Shown one piece after another: positions 21,347-34,000 of a DNA stretch of 64,000 nt. The stretch covers positions 558,001 to 622,000 of the forward strand of contig OZ025782.1 in NCBI GenBank assembly GCA_964019425.1. Reading direction: 5' to 3'. The notes under the pieces are model-generated. The model was not told the DNA's origin and searched no databases. It was given only the letters and a program-made list of their open reading frames with translations. Every line of letters starts with the position of its first letter. Position 1 is the stretch's first letter. The stretch is from Flectonema sp. DT1601 (lineage: Eukaryota > Euglenozoa > Diplonemea > Diplonemida > Diplonemidae). The position numbers were made by a program, and so were the translations under genes.

Positions 21347-23792
21347 ATGGGATGCACGCAGTCACAACAGCAACAGACTGAAGGACATGCGAATCCAATG
21401 CTGAAAGGGTCAATGAGACCTGAGCCTTATGTTTGTAATTCAAATTCATCGCATCTTTCATTTTCTACTAATGTGGCTTCACCGAAGTCGTTGACGGCTT
21501 TGAAAGGAAGCCGTAAGAAAGCTAAAGGAGTTCATCCTCTACACGTCGTTGAAATAGCTCTGAGAACTCAATCTGCTTTGAAGATGCCGCTGATGTTGAG
21601 GAATGATCTCGTGAAGGAGGTTCAAAAATTAGCTGGCTGTCTCGGACTGACGATGGCTGAGTTTGAAATAGCAGCTCGTGAGGATTATAATTCACTCTCT
21701 CCTCCAACAAGATCTATCGATCTGATGTCTTTTTTAATTCAACAACACTATTCAATTGTTCTTGGGAAGGTTACTCCACCTTCTCTACGAACATCTCTAT
21801 TTGGTCACAACGATAGCCCAACAACCGTCACAGCTAACGGAGGTGAATATGTTGAAGGAACTTGTGCAGCTGAGCATTTCATTATTGGAGGTGGAGGGAA
21901 TGTGATAACTGGTGGGACTGGATCAGATGTTTTTATGTTCTTATCTCGTAGTGACGATGATCGCAGTTGTCCTCACATCTTAACAGACTTCGATCCCTCT
22001 GAAGATAAAATAGATTTACGTGCTCTTAACATTTCCGGATTCTCTGAACTAGAGCTGCGACCTCAAAGTCATCATCATTGTTGTATTAGTGGAGTTGGGT
22101 TAGATATTATACTTATTGGTGTGTCTTTGTTAAGGTTTTTAATAATTGAAAACAAACAAACAACAAGACAAAAGGACAAAAAACAAAAACAAAACAGGTG
22201 TTCATCCCACCCAATTGCAGGAATCTCATTTCCTATTCAAAGCGAATGATTTTAATCAAAAAGTTGTTATGGTTTACTCCAGTGTGAGTAATGAACCGAA
22301 TAAAGCAGATGGAGGTGAGAGTGAACAGCCTACCACTTATGTAATACAAGGAAAGAGTCCAAGGGTTAACAGTACTGTGAATGCTGACATGTTTGTATTT
22401 ATTCCAATGGAAGAAATATCTAATGCGGTGATTGAAAACTTTCAAGTTGGGGTTGCGGAATCAACGGCCGACTTCAATGGAGACAAAATTGATCTCAGGG
22501 GGTATAATGTTGTGTGTCTTGAGGACTTACAAGTTACTAAACAAGGAAATGATGTTTTAATTAGTTTTGCGAAACTTCGTATTACTCTCGTTGGTATTAA
22601 AGTTGAGCACATTCATGAATCGCATTTTGTATTTGGAAATAAGAAAGACCAAACTTCACAAATCGCAGCTGACTCAGCAAGTCCGAGAGCAGACACTGCG
22701 AAGACTAACACACTACTACCAGCAGTTGTTAAAAGTATCATCTTATGGAGTTTGATTCACAGCAATGGTGGTGACTGCGGATCAGTTTGTGAATCTCCTT
22801 CACTGAAATCTATTGATATGTTTTCTGATCTGATATCGTTACCAACAAAAGACATTAGAAGTTCAAAGGGACTCTCACCAAGAGCAAGTCCAACACTTGA
22901 AGAATCCTGCTTTTCATGGGGATTATCACCGAGAGTACTCCCACAAAGTGTTTCTGTGTCGTCAACATGTTCTACTCACACTGGTGGTGTCTTATCAACC
23001 GATTGGTTGATACGTCTTCAATACGACATCACAGCACGTCGAAGTCTTCGTCAAATCGATCGAATCATCGAAGGAGCCCTCGGCTTAATATTCACAGTGT
23101 TTTATAACAAGGTAGCCGTACCTATCTCTGAGAGAATACTTTTTCATGTGAAACCCAGGCCTGTTCCGCAGATGGAATTGAGAAATGGATATTTACTTCC
23201 TCCAAAACAATCAAAATATGGAAAGTACACCGTAGTCCTTGACCTAGATGAAACTTTAGTATACAGCAGACACATGTATAGATGTAATCAATTATGTATA
23301 AGACATGGTGTTCATGATCTGATGACGTTATTAAAACAATACCACTGTGAAGTTATTATGTGGAGCGCTGCTGATGCTGAAACAGTAAATGTTGTTTGGT
23401 CTGCTGTAGACCCGACTGGTATCACTGCATTTGTACTACCAAGAGAAGTATGGCAAAGAGATGTTAATGAACAACGTAAAGATTTAAAAAGACTCAATAG
23501 AGATTTGTGTGGTACGATACTCATTGATAACACACCTCTGGCAGTTGATGGTCAGGTGAGTAATTCAATACTTGTTCGTGATTTTTTAGGAGGTGAATGC
23601 GCATCAGATAAGAAAGATGAATTATACTCGTTGATAGAAATACTGAAGTCACTATTTGAATCGGGACAAGACGTTCCGACATTCATAAAGAACTCACAAG
23701 AACTTTGTGAGCTTTCGACAGTTATTCGTAAGTCAGAAATGAAATTCAATCTTATTCACAGGCTACCAGTAGCAAGTGATGCCGTAAACTAA
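21347..23792 (+). CDS. RTX-type beta-roll modules fused to an NIF/SCP-type HAD phosphatase; predicted acylated
   Basis: Two exons, 21347-22118 and 22198-23792 (GTGTGT..AAACAG, phase 1), give 788 residues. The N-terminus MGCTQSQ fits N-myristoylation at Gly2 and palmitoylation at Cys3, so a membrane-bound protein is likely. Residues about 165-275 match the serralysin/RTX C-terminal module: GGGGNVITGGTGSDVFMF, ILTDFDPSEDKIDLRAL, and after the splice LIGVHPTQLQESHFLF. A second module at about 300-400 lacks the Gly-rich turns but keeps ADMFVF, VIENFQVG, GDKIDLRGYNV, GNDVLISF and ITLVGI..ESHFVF. The last 220 residues are a CTD/NIF-type phosphatase: VVLDLDETLVYS (Asp606, Asp608), VIMWSAADAETV, DPTGITAFVLPREVW and TILIDNTP. 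It should dephosphorylate Ser/Thr in proteins. The splice rejoins the end of the first beta-roll precisely, which supports the model. RTX modules are typical of bacterial secreted proteins, so the fusion may follow an old gene transfer. Confidence 0.85.
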
Positions 23793-24218
23793 CCAGCCCG
23801 GAAGATTATTTCTTCTACTTTATTTCATTTTTTAATTTTTTTGTTGTGTTTATCACCGACTTCCTGTCACGTAGAAGGTGAGACACTTGTACCTTTTACC
23901 ACTTACACGGTTTAATTATGTTGGAAGAAAAAATATCTGGGAAGCAAAAAAAAAAAAAAAAAAAAAGCAAACCTTTTGTTGTGTTTGCTACTTGGCTCCT
24001 TTTATGTTTATTATTATGTTTTGTATTTCCTTACTCCGTGAAAATAAGGTCAATATTTTTAATAAAAAACGAAAAAAAAAAAAAAAAAGTGCTGTTTTGA
24101 TTCTAATTAAGCAAGACTAGCCATCTCAAAAGTTTATTTAATGTTCATCTTATCTAACTCACAATTGGTATTTCTAACAGTACTGCTCACTGAGAGCATA
24201 ATAAAGCACTTAGCTGAC
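23793..24218. other. Spacer with A-runs
   Basis: Intergenic, A-runs at about 23946-23965 and 24072-24088. ATTTCTAACAG ends at 24180 and is the likely acceptor for the next gene. No gene seen. Confidence 0.6.
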
Positions 24219-25256
24219 ATGCCAGTGTCGCCGTTGGCGGCAGTTGAAGTGTCGGAAGTAGTTCAGGTGTGTCATTATTGTAATTGCTATTCTTAATATC
24301 AATTATGCACTCACACAACACATAAACAGATACCGTCTGAGTTGCAAGATGATCCATCAGCATCTCCCAGCACTCGACTTGAAATGTCCCTGCGAAGGGA
24401 AATGTTACTTGTGTGTGGCATTCAAGAACTCCTAAACAACAATAAGCGAATGTCGACTGCCACATATGAAAAAGAACAGCAAACTGCTAAAGTAGTAAAT
24501 TGGATGAAGAAACAAGAAGACAAATGGAGTGAAGTAGTTCGACAATTGGCATCAGAAGCGGCAATAGAACAACCACCAGTTGTTCAGCCTCAAGAAGTTA
24601 AGTCAGCTGAAGAACGGAAAAAAATACCTCAACTTCATCTAAATAATATTGGAAACTTCTTATCTGCTCCAAGTCCAGGACAGTTGACTGCGAGTAGTGT
24701 TTCTTCTAATTCAACTACGAGATCAACTTGTGGATCTTTGAGTATGAGGCTTAGTGGAGTCCCTCCTCTAATGCAAATACCCAACCTACAACTATCTCGT
24801 GTGATAACTCAACTCTCTAGTAGATCTCAAGCGTCAGGGAGGTTAGAGACTCCATCTTCACTGTCATCAGATAGGACCATTCCAGATAGATATACACCTC
24901 TTAACTTTAATGATGATAATCAATATTATGATACTTCTCGTGGTACTCCAACAAGAACAACAGTTCCAACTCTTCATCTAAATCTCTGTAAGAATGAAGG
25001 TTGGCTCTTCCCACAGGCATCAAATATTTCATCATCTCCTTCACACGCTTCACAAGCATTGTCACCTGGGCTGTCGTTGCCCCTTCCTTGTAGGAATGAT
25101 CCAGCGCTTGGATTCGGTATTCCAGAACAGTTATCTGAGAGAAGGTATGTGTTTCCTCAAGGGAGCAGTAGATGTATTTCACAAAAACTAAAATTATTAA
25201 ATAACAACAGCCGAGCATCTATGGGTTCTGCAAGGACTGTAGACAGTCTTTCATAG
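24219..25256 (+). CDS. Unknown Ser-rich protein, two exons
   Basis: Exons 24219-24266 and 24330-25256 joined in phase 0 (GTGTGT..AAACAG), 324 residues. The first exon codes MPVSPLAAVEVSEVVQ, 39 nt after TTTCTAACAG. A helical part (about 30-110) contains EMLLVCGIQELLNNNKR and AKVVNWMKKQEDKW; after that it is Ser/Thr/Pro-rich and probably disordered. No known domain. The sustained frame across an intron with consensus ends supports it. Confidence 0.65.
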
Positions 25257-26945
25257 AGCTGATCGTCTGCTTGTGTAATTATTTAACTTATTCAGCTGGT
25301 AACAGCTACGTCACAGCTCCGTCGGTCTGAGCTGTTTTTCTTTATGAGGTTCCTTTGGATTTGATTATCACTTTTTTTTTCTGATCATCCAAAAAAAAAG
25401 GTAGCCCGTAGCTGTTGCAAGGTTCCTATAACATTGATCGAAAAAAAAAAAAAAAAAAAAAAAACAAATATTGTTTTCTTATTATAGAGAGTGCAATGGG
25501 CTGTTGGAAAAAAAAAAAAAAAACTTCATCGGGAGTAGTAATTCTTTATATAATTGGATTGTCAATCAATTTTTTTTTTTTTTTTGTTTATCTTATTTAT
25601 TTTATTTGTTGGGCTGTGTGGTCTTGGTTAGATTTCTGATTGTACACAAGAAACAGTTCTTCGAACCATATGAATATTTCTTATTAGATAATAAGCACTT
25701 AATTCAACCAATTAAAAGAGACGAGGAAAAACGCAGAGCTCCCTCCCGATCTCTTTGTTTTAGAATTAGCTGTCTGTGAGGCAATTTTTTTTCTTTTGCA
25801 AATGAGAAAAAAATAGTAATTTTTTTTGACACTAAAGTTTTTTTTTTTTTTCATTTTTTTTTTAAAAAGTCAAAATCTAATGTATTATAGAAAAGTAGAG
25901 AGGAAAATAAAAAAAAGATGCTGTGGTTTAATAGCAAACAAAAAAATAAAAAAAAAAATAACTTCCCCTTCGTCTATGTGATACCGGTTGTTACTGTTTT
26001 TACGTTGTCGAAGCCTCACCCCCCACCGATGTGATTTACCAGTTAAATGGTACTTGCCTGATTTATTTTTTAATTTTATACCATAGTCCCTTTTTTTTTT
26101 TTGCCATTCCAATTAAGTCAGTTTTTCTTTCTCTCTTTCTATCCACGCTCCTCTTTTTTTTCTTTTGGAGCCTTCCTCTGAGTTATGCACGATCACCTTC
26201 AGTATTGTTCGTGTTCGTCAAGGGGAGTAATGATTATTTAAATTTGTTTTTCGTCCTTTATGTTTGTTATATAGGTTTTTTCAGTGGAAGGGAAGTCTCT
26301 GAATACAAAAAAACGTTTTGTTCACAGTATTTCATTTAAATCATTTTTATATTCGCTTCTTATTCCCAATATCACGTTAATATGCTTCTTGCGGCCCCAC
26401 CACATGAGGGAGCCACTATACTTTGCCTTCTTTCTTTTGTTTGTTTGCAATAAATAAAAGGGGAAAGAACAGCGGTGTGCACAAAGGTTTTCTGATTTAA
26501 GGACAGCTATGGAGTTATCGCGTGGATCTCCATCACTGCCTCTCGTACCATCAGGTATGAGACCCCCCGGAGATAGTTCCGAGCTAGCTTCCTTCTGCTT
26601 TGTCTTGTCACCACATTGTTTTTCTCTCTTCTTTTTTCTTTTTTCTTTTTTCTTTTTCTTTTTTTTTTTTTTTCCAATAGTGAAAAAGTATGGTTGTGGC
26701 ATCTTTTAGTGAAGAATAAAATATTGTTTTCTTGCCCCTCTTAACGCTGCCAGAGTATTGTTAAAAAAAAAAAAAAAAAAAATTAAAATGAAAATTAAAA
26801 AAAAAAAAAAAAATAATACTACAATAGTACTATGTAATATTTCCACACGTCTTGACTCATCTAGGTTAGATGCTTTAAGTGAGGCACTTTTTATTATGTT
26901 ATTTTTCTTACTGTCAGAATCTCAATCGAGACGAACTTTATTAAA
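25257..26945. other. Spacer rich in homopolymer runs
   Basis: No clear gene. Several A- and T-runs of 12-22 nt. A tiny two-exon frame at 26509-26709 with good splice signals is given separately. CTTACTGTCAG ending at 26917 is the probable acceptor for the Pumilio gene. Confidence 0.6.
26509..26709 (+). other. Possible mini-gene, two exons, 24 codons
   Basis: ATG 26509 lies 2 nt after AAGGACAG. Exon 26509-26554, a GTATGA donor at 26555, a very long pyrimidine tract ending CCAATAG at 26680, exon 26681-26709 ending in TAG. The reading would be MELSRGSPSLPLVPS then VKKYGCGIF. The splice signals are strong but the product is so short that it may be non-coding. Confidence 0.25.
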
Positions 26946-28733
26946 ATGCCAACAACTACCGCAACTAACGAATGCACTCCTCCAGTTCCATTGATGACGA
27001 GAACTGCTTCAATGACGATGAGGTCATCTCTTTACGATACGAATGTGATGGGAAACAGTGAAGCTCCAATGTATTTAGTAAAAGATGGTATGCAGTTTAA
27101 AGAGGGTGTCCTACTGACTAGTGACTGGGCAGAACAACCAATCGAAGTTCTAAAAAAGCACATCGCTCCAAGATGGAGAACCAAACCAGAAAGATTAAAC
27201 ATTGGATGCTGCACAGGAAGGTTTGCTACTCAGCCAGAAGATGAAGAAATGTGTTTGACTGTTGGAACTCCTAATTCATGTGGTCCTACTGAAGTTTGGT
27301 TATGGCCTGCTCCACAACAACATCAGCAAGTTTCTCATCCTCCAGTTGTACAGCCATCGCAACAAATGTCATCATCTCTTATTAATCAAGCACAGTCAAG
27401 TGATGTTAGTAACAGCTCAGTATTCTCTGACTTATCAAGACAACCATCAGGTTTACTTCCAAGTGTTGATATCACTCAAGTTGACGTCACCGTGTCAGCA
27501 ACTTCTGAAGCTGATTCATCAAATGCAGAATCGAAGGACTCACCGACTGATATTAAACAACTAGCAGCAAGAGTAAGAGAAGATGGTATCATGAAAGTCT
27601 ACTTAGAAGACAGTGATGGTGTCACAATGGGAATCGCATGGGCTGAATCTGAAGATTTGGTTTCGTTAGCAGCAGGTCTTCCCAACTGCACTGAAGATGT
27701 TCTTCAAGCTCACCATCCACAATTACATGCGGCAGTGGCGGAACTTTTGAACAAGTTACCTGAAGGGGAAGACTTAACAAATTTATTAGCAGCAATGGAA
27801 GACAGTATTGGTTCTCTCTTGGAAGTACCAGCTCTCTTCTCAGCAGCGTTCAGTAGAATGGAAGAAGAACAACGAGCAAGACTTCTCAAAAAAGCGGTTG
27901 GTTTCGTTCTCCCATTCGCTGACAGACCTAGAGCTGGTCTCGCCTTAGAAGCATGCGTCAGGTTACAATGTGCTCAGGGTGCTGCAGGTGGTGTTGATGT
28001 TGTGAAACCTCTTCTTGATGAAATATTAACACATTGCAGTACACTAATGAGATCAGGTTCAGGTAATTTCTTAGTTCAGCAATGCATTCAATTAGCTCCA
28101 TCGTCATTCGCTGACTCCATTGCGAGAAAGATAAAAGGATCAGCTGAGAGTATGTCACTTCACAGACATGCGTCTCACGCTGTTGAGCAGATCTTGAAAT
28201 TTGTATCCAACCCTGTTCTTGGTGATCTCCTCGCAGAACTTATCAGAAGCAGCGGATCAGCAGCTCGTTTGGCGAGATCGCAGTCAGGAAACTACGTATT
28301 GCAGACAGCTATTAATAGATGTTTACCATCAATGTGGGATGTTGTATCAGTTCGTATTAAGGCATCTTTACCTGACCTCCCGAGTGTCTCTGCTGAACGA
28401 ATCTGGACGAAACTTTGCGAAAAGGCTGCTGCTTCTAATTTCCCTTTAGATACGACACCAAACTTCCAACCTGCACCAAAGAAGACTCAGCAGGCGCTGC
28501 CTGCGCAATCGCAGTCGCAGTCGCAGTCGCAGCCAGTTACTCCACTTGGGTATATGGGAGGTCAGTATTCACCGCAATTTCCACAAATGTACATTCCAAC
28601 TGATGTGTCTGTAGGACATAATCAACACTATTGGGGAGTAAACAACCCTTCAATGTCCAACATGAATATGTTACCTCAGTTAGAGTCAGACTACTCCATG
28701 GCTATGAGTATGCAGATGATGAATATTATGTAG
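26946..28733 (+). CDS. Pumilio/PUF-like RNA-binding protein
   Basis: Single exon, 595 residues, ATG 29 nt after CTTACTGTCAG. The N-terminal 180 residues contain a compact unknown part (LNIGCCTGRFATQP) and a Ser/Gln-rich stretch. Residues about 230-500 are helical repeats. At least three carry PUF signatures: SGNFLVQQCIQLAPSSFADS, HRHASHAVEQILKFVSNPVL and SGNYVLQTAINRCL; others are diverged. The end is Gln-rich, with a (CAGTCG)-type repeat coding QSQSQSQSQ near 28508-28531. PUF proteins bind 3' UTRs in the cytoplasm and control mRNA decay or translation, a major mode of control where transcription is polycistronic. Fewer clear repeats than the usual eight. Confidence 0.75.
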   Translation: MPTTTATNECTPPVPLMTRTASMTMRSSLYDTNVMGNSEAPMYLVKDGMQFKEGVLLTSDWAEQPIEVLKKHIAPRWRTKPERLNIGCCTGRFATQPEDEEMCLTVGTPNSCGPTEVWLWPAPQQHQQVSHPPVVQPSQQMSSSLINQAQSSDVSNSSVFSDLSRQPSGLLPSVDITQVDVTVSATSEADSSNAESKDSPTDIKQLAARVREDGIMKVYLEDSDGVTMGIAWAESEDLVSLAAGLPNCTEDVLQAHHPQLHAAVAELLNKLPEGEDLTNLLAAMEDSIGSLLEVPALFSAAFSRMEEEQRARLLKKAVGFVLPFADRPRAGLALEACVRLQCAQGAAGGVDVVKPLLDEILTHCSTLMRSGSGNFLVQQCIQLAPSSFADSIARKIKGSAESMSLHRHASHAVEQILKFVSNPVLGDLLAELIRSSGSAARLARSQSGNYVLQTAINRCLPSMWDVVSVRIKASLPDLPSVSAERIWTKLCEKAAASNFPLDTTPNFQPAPKKTQQALPAQSQSQSQSQPVTPLGYMGGQYSPQFPQMYIPTDVSVGHNQHYWGVNNPSMSNMNMLPQLESDYSMAMSMQMMNIM

Positions 28734-29939
28734 GCAATTTGGATTTTTGGTATAGTTTTTTTTTTCAGACGATTTTTTTTAGGTTTTACTCAAATAAATG
28801 TCATCTCTGAATAGAACGTCATTCCTTAATAGTCTCCAGCCACCCTGAGAGCCCTGAGAGGTGAATAAGAATGGTGTTGGCAGGCTGCTCAAGCCGAATG
28901 TTCTTTTCCCACAGAGATCCTTAATTTGTTCTCAATCCTGTTCTACGCTGGTCGCTGACAGTTTAGGAACAGTTTTTTTTTTATTTTTTTTTTAAAATAG
29001 TTTTTTCTTTTAGTGTTGTAAAACCTCAAAAAAAAAATACAATAACATTTTACCCTTTTTTGCTCTCTTATTCTGACAAAAAAATAAAAATAAAATAAAA
29101 CTGCAGGCATTTGTAACAGAGATCCTCCAAGGCGGAATCCAATGCTGTTGCTAGCATATTATTTCCTCCCGTTTTTTTTCTCTTATTTTTTTTTCCATTA
29201 CAGCTCTAGTATAAGTTACATATCCATTGTAACGAGATGTTCTACTTTTTTTTTATTCTTTCTATTCTTCCCCATAACCCATTACCCATTACCCTCCTAT
29301 TATAATTCTAAAAAAAAAAAAAAGAAAAATTTTTAAAAAAACATCTTTTTTTGTTGTAGAAAACAGTGGTAATTTGTGACGGCGAAACGTTTTCGTTTTT
29401 TTTTTTTTTTTTTTTCCCTTTTCATTTTTCATCTCCTTGTGGACACACGTAAAATAAATAAAAAAAATAGCTACTTTTTTGAAGCTGACAATATATAAGA
29501 TTATTGGTCGGATTCTTGTACGGGAAGTCAAAACGGCGGGAGGTTCAGCCTTTCTGGGATTCATCTCAAGGTAACGTCCCAGCGCGTCATTCCGAAATCA
29601 GGAAAAAAATAAAATAAAATAAAATAAATAAAACGCTTATAGCGTTTCTTGCTTCGGCAGTAGTTGCATTTTTCTTTAAAAAAGCAAATCTCTATTTTTA
29701 AAAAAAAAAAAAAAAAAGCGTCATGTTGTAATCGCTGCTCCATTTTTTGTTACATACAGTAACTGATATCCTCAAGTAAATTATGGTAAAAAAGTGGACT
29801 GCTGTGTGTTACTTCTCAGAATAAAAAAGAAAATCATTTATGTAGTTAATTTATTATTTCTTGTCTGGCCGTTTTTCTTTTTTTAATTTTCTTCTCAAAA
29901 GTGGTTTCTGTCTGCGAACCGCGTTGTTTTTTTTCAATA

Positions 29940-29976
<37 letters not shown>

Positions 29977-30988
29977 ACATCTGAGAGGAAATCATTATTA
30001 TGGTTGACGGGCGTATTGAGACAGAGTTTCGTTTTGTTGCTTCTGCTGGCTATTTAAAGTTACGGCATGGCAACTAAGTCTGTCACAGTTCTCTCCCTCC
30101 AACTTATTATTTTTTTATAAACTTTTTTTCTGTGCATGGTGCATGCGCTACATATCATAGACCTAAACGTGTATTTATTTATTTTTTTTGAAAGGCATGG
30201 CGATTGTCAGTTCTACGATGGTTGTGAGTTTACTGCAATCCAGGTTTTCTTTTTTTTATTTTTTCGTATCCAGTGACCAAACCCGAAATATTTTTTTCAG
30301 TGAGTTTTTTCTTTTTCCTTCTTCTTTTCTTGCTCATTCACTTTTTCTTCTACAATAATAACAAAGAGATGTACTTGATGTCGGTACTCATTAACAATCA
30401 CACTCAATGAGTATTTTATTTTTCGAAACCATCAAGCCTCTCAAGAGTCAACGGACCTGTCGTGTTTGTTGTTAGGGGAAAAGGTGGGTGTCAGTTATCA
30501 GATCCCTTCCTCCCCAAAAATAAAAAATAAATTTTTTTTTTCCTGGTCCCTCAGCCACTGCCTTCTGAGCACTGTCCCCTGCCTTTCTCCCACTCTTTCC
30601 TTTTACCCCTCACTCTTTGAAAAAAAAACAAAAAAAGAAAGGAAGAAGAAGAAAAACAAGATTTATACTAGTTTGTTGCGCAAAATCCATCAACTTGTTT
30701 TTCCAAGTGAAAAGATAGTTTGCAGGCACATGCGTGAGAGCAGAGATCTTGTATTTTTGCCCCTCCACTTTTCTGTCTTTCTTACTCTGAGTGAGGTTAC
30801 ATTGTACAAAAAATAAAATAAAACAATAACAAATTTGTAAGAAAATATGAACGTGTAAAAAAAAAAAAAAATTCCTCAAAACAACTGAGAGAGTGCATCT
30901 TGTCTTTTTTTTTAATAAAGAAAGTTAATTGTCAAAAAAGGATGAAGTTTTCAGGACATAGATATGCTAACCAAGGATTACTTTGGTT

Positions 30989-31028
<40 letters not shown>

Positions 31029-34000
31029 ATTCTTTGGAAAAAAAAAATTAATATAAACACGGATTCCTTTAAAAGGACTCCTACATAAATGAAGCATCGC
31101 GCTCGCGATTGAAAATAGTAAAAGTCATTATTGTTTTTATTCTTCTTGGTGATCCTTTGCAATCATTTTAAGTATGTGGTGGGAGAAAAAAATAAAAAAA
31201 TAAAAAAATAAAAAAATAATGAAGGCAATCGTTTGGTAAAACACACACGTTTTTATCAATGTGTCGTTACCTTTCCTGTTTCCATCCCTCCACTGCATCG
31301 TTCCCATTAGAAAATTCTTTTCCAGTGCCTGAGTCGAAACTGATGTTAATTTTTTTTTTAATCCTTTTTTCTTATTTTCCCATCCTTATCTTTTTTTTAT
31401 TGGTACCCTCGAAGTAAAATGATGAATTTCGACAGATGTGTTTTTCTCCTTCTTCTTCTTTTTCATTTCTTTTATTGACGGGGTCAGTCGTTTTGGTGTT
31501 CCAACTCAGCTGTCGTATTGCAGAACTGAGGGAGTGCATGATGGTCAAATCAATTAAAGATTTTTTTTTTTTTGGTGTTTTCAGACTCAAGCGTTTTTTT
31601 AAATATTCTGTCGATATATTCCTTTTTTAACAAAGATGATGATTCGCTTCCAAGAGGGTAGCAACTGTATTTCGTAGTGGGGGAGAAAAAGAAATTACCG
31701 CCTTAGTCACTATTTTTCATCCTTTCCCGCTTTATTTAATTATGTTCGTTAAGTTCTTATGTACAGCAAGTATTAAAATACAGCGATATAAGTTGGGGAA
31801 AAAAAAAAAAAAAGAAAAAATAATGCAACGAATAAAGAAAAAAAGATGTTTTTAAAAAAAAAAAAAACTATAACTAAAGTTATCTATTTGATGCAATAAG
31901 AAAGATGTGTATTATCGCCTGTGAGAGTCTCACGGTTTATACCTTTGAGCTGAACAAGTCAATTTGAGCAGCAGCGCTCAAAAGGCCTGCAGCTGCCGAA
32001 GCTTTTTATCTATTTTGGTATGATGTTGATTGGTCTGTGGTGTAGCACCACGACCAGGGACAGAATCAAGTTGATTTGTATTGTCTCATTGTTTTTTTTT
32101 TTTCTTTCTTGATTTTAAGGGAAAAAAAAAAATAAAAAAAATAATAAAGAACACAACTAGATTAGCTCGCCGGAACTGCAACCTCCCTTCACACTACTTC
32201 TATTCTAGGCAAAGAGTGGATAGACCCTAGTTTTTATTTTTTTTTTGTCTGCCTTCTTGTTCACTGTATATCCTTGTATTTCAGTTCTTCTAGTAGCGTC
32301 TGCTTGAGAATGAGGTCGTTTGGTGTTTCTGATCAGAATCACCCCCCTAAGCCTTCAGTCAACTATAATATAAATGTGTTCAAACTATATCCCAGTCAGT
32401 TTTAAATTGCTTATATAATTAAAGTATTAAGTTTCACCCCCCCCACCTCCCTAAACTGGTGTTGACCAGAATTACATCTCTGTTTCCAGCTTTTTTCTTG
32501 CGCTGTTTTTTTTTCCCTTTCTCTCTTTATTTATTTAAGTTTGTGCACCTGTTGGAAGGGGGAGGATGGGGAAAAAAAAATATTTGGGAGGATATGAAAA
32601 ACAGCAAAACTAAACTAAGAGTGCACTTATTATTATTGTTTTTTTGTTTTGTTTTTTTTCCCCCATTTAGTTGCAAGGAAAATCTTGTAACGTTACATCC
32701 ATAGATCAGCTTTCCATCGATGTTTGGGAAATATTTAGCTTGACGTTGGAATATCTGCTTATCTCTGTTGTGGATAGGGCACAGTGTTTAAGTACTACTG
32801 CAACCCATGTGGTTGTCCTACAGCTGGTGAGCCCCTCGCTTCAGCACGTCTTTTGTTTGCACCAACCCTAGATTTTGACTACCTACCTAAATTAAGGAAA
32901 AGTTTTTCTTTTTTTTTTGAAAACTGTGCCCGTCCTTGTCCACGCTAATATTATTGCTTTACACTATTCCTTACAGTTATTTGGGAGATTCTTGTTAGAT
33001 GGCTGTCTGGATGGACAATAATTATAGTTTTTGTTGTCTTGGTGGTGTGCGGCACCCTATTCCTTGAGTAATGCGAACAGTTTTTTTTTATTTTTTTTTA
33101 AATTTTTTTTTTTTAGTTTTTTATTCAAATTATCTAAACTTTTATCCACACGACGAGTTTTATCACTCTTCTGATCGTTTTCTTTCCTTCTTCTTATCCT
33201 TTTATTTGATGCTGATCTATGAGTCTCTGTTGGTGCGAGTCACCCGCACGAAGTTGTCGGTGATCTCTTTGCATTGACTTCTTTATTTTTAAAACACAAG
33301 TGCCCAATCACACTGTTCTATTGTTGTGATGGCCTTTCTCTTTTTCCCCTCTTAAATTGAACCTATTGTGTAAATTTATTATGGAATTTTTTTTTGTGTT
33401 TTGTGAATTTTTTGTGTTTTTTTTTTTTTGTTATGTTGAATACGTTAAACTGCCAACAATTCGGAATACGAAAAGTATTCTTTTTGTTGATTCCGAGTGA
33501 AAGCTTTAAAAAAAAAAAAAAAAAATCCCCCATTTGTACTTTAAATCAGTCAGGTAACGTTTCCTTTTTTTTTAAATTTATTTATTTATTTTTTATTTAT
33601 TAATATTATTATAAGCAAATCTACTACGCAATGTACAAAGAGAGCTACCTGTATTGATGATTTGGAGGCAAACTCGTTTGTTGAGATTCGAGTCTCTCAC
33701 AACAACAAAATTTCTCAGTCAAAGAGAATCAATTTTTTTTTTACAACTGTTTATTTATTCACAACGAACAAAAAAAATATATATATATGTCCTCTCTTTG
33801 TATGCGCTTTCTACTTATTTTCTCCAAGAGAGATATATTGATTGCGATGATTTCTTTTTTTTTATTATATGTGGTGATTAACTTGAATATATCAATATGC
33901 ACATTTTTTCACCCCCCCCGGCAAAATATATGGATTACTCTCGAAACCTAATAGTTACTTTAAAAGGCTAAGTTAAGCATCACACCTAGTAACTGTATCT

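Noticed and set aside
22146-22260. Separate start of the phosphatase at an upstream Met in Lys/Asn/Gln-rich sequence
   Set aside because: This is the intron read through. Removing 22119-22197 restores the last strand of the RTX module and keeps the frame.
32671-32871. 66-codon frame after TTTAG
   Set aside because: No ATG start and no downstream exon could be matched.
33680-33700. GATTCGAGTCTC resembling a tRNA B box
   Set aside because: No matching A box or acceptor stem around it.
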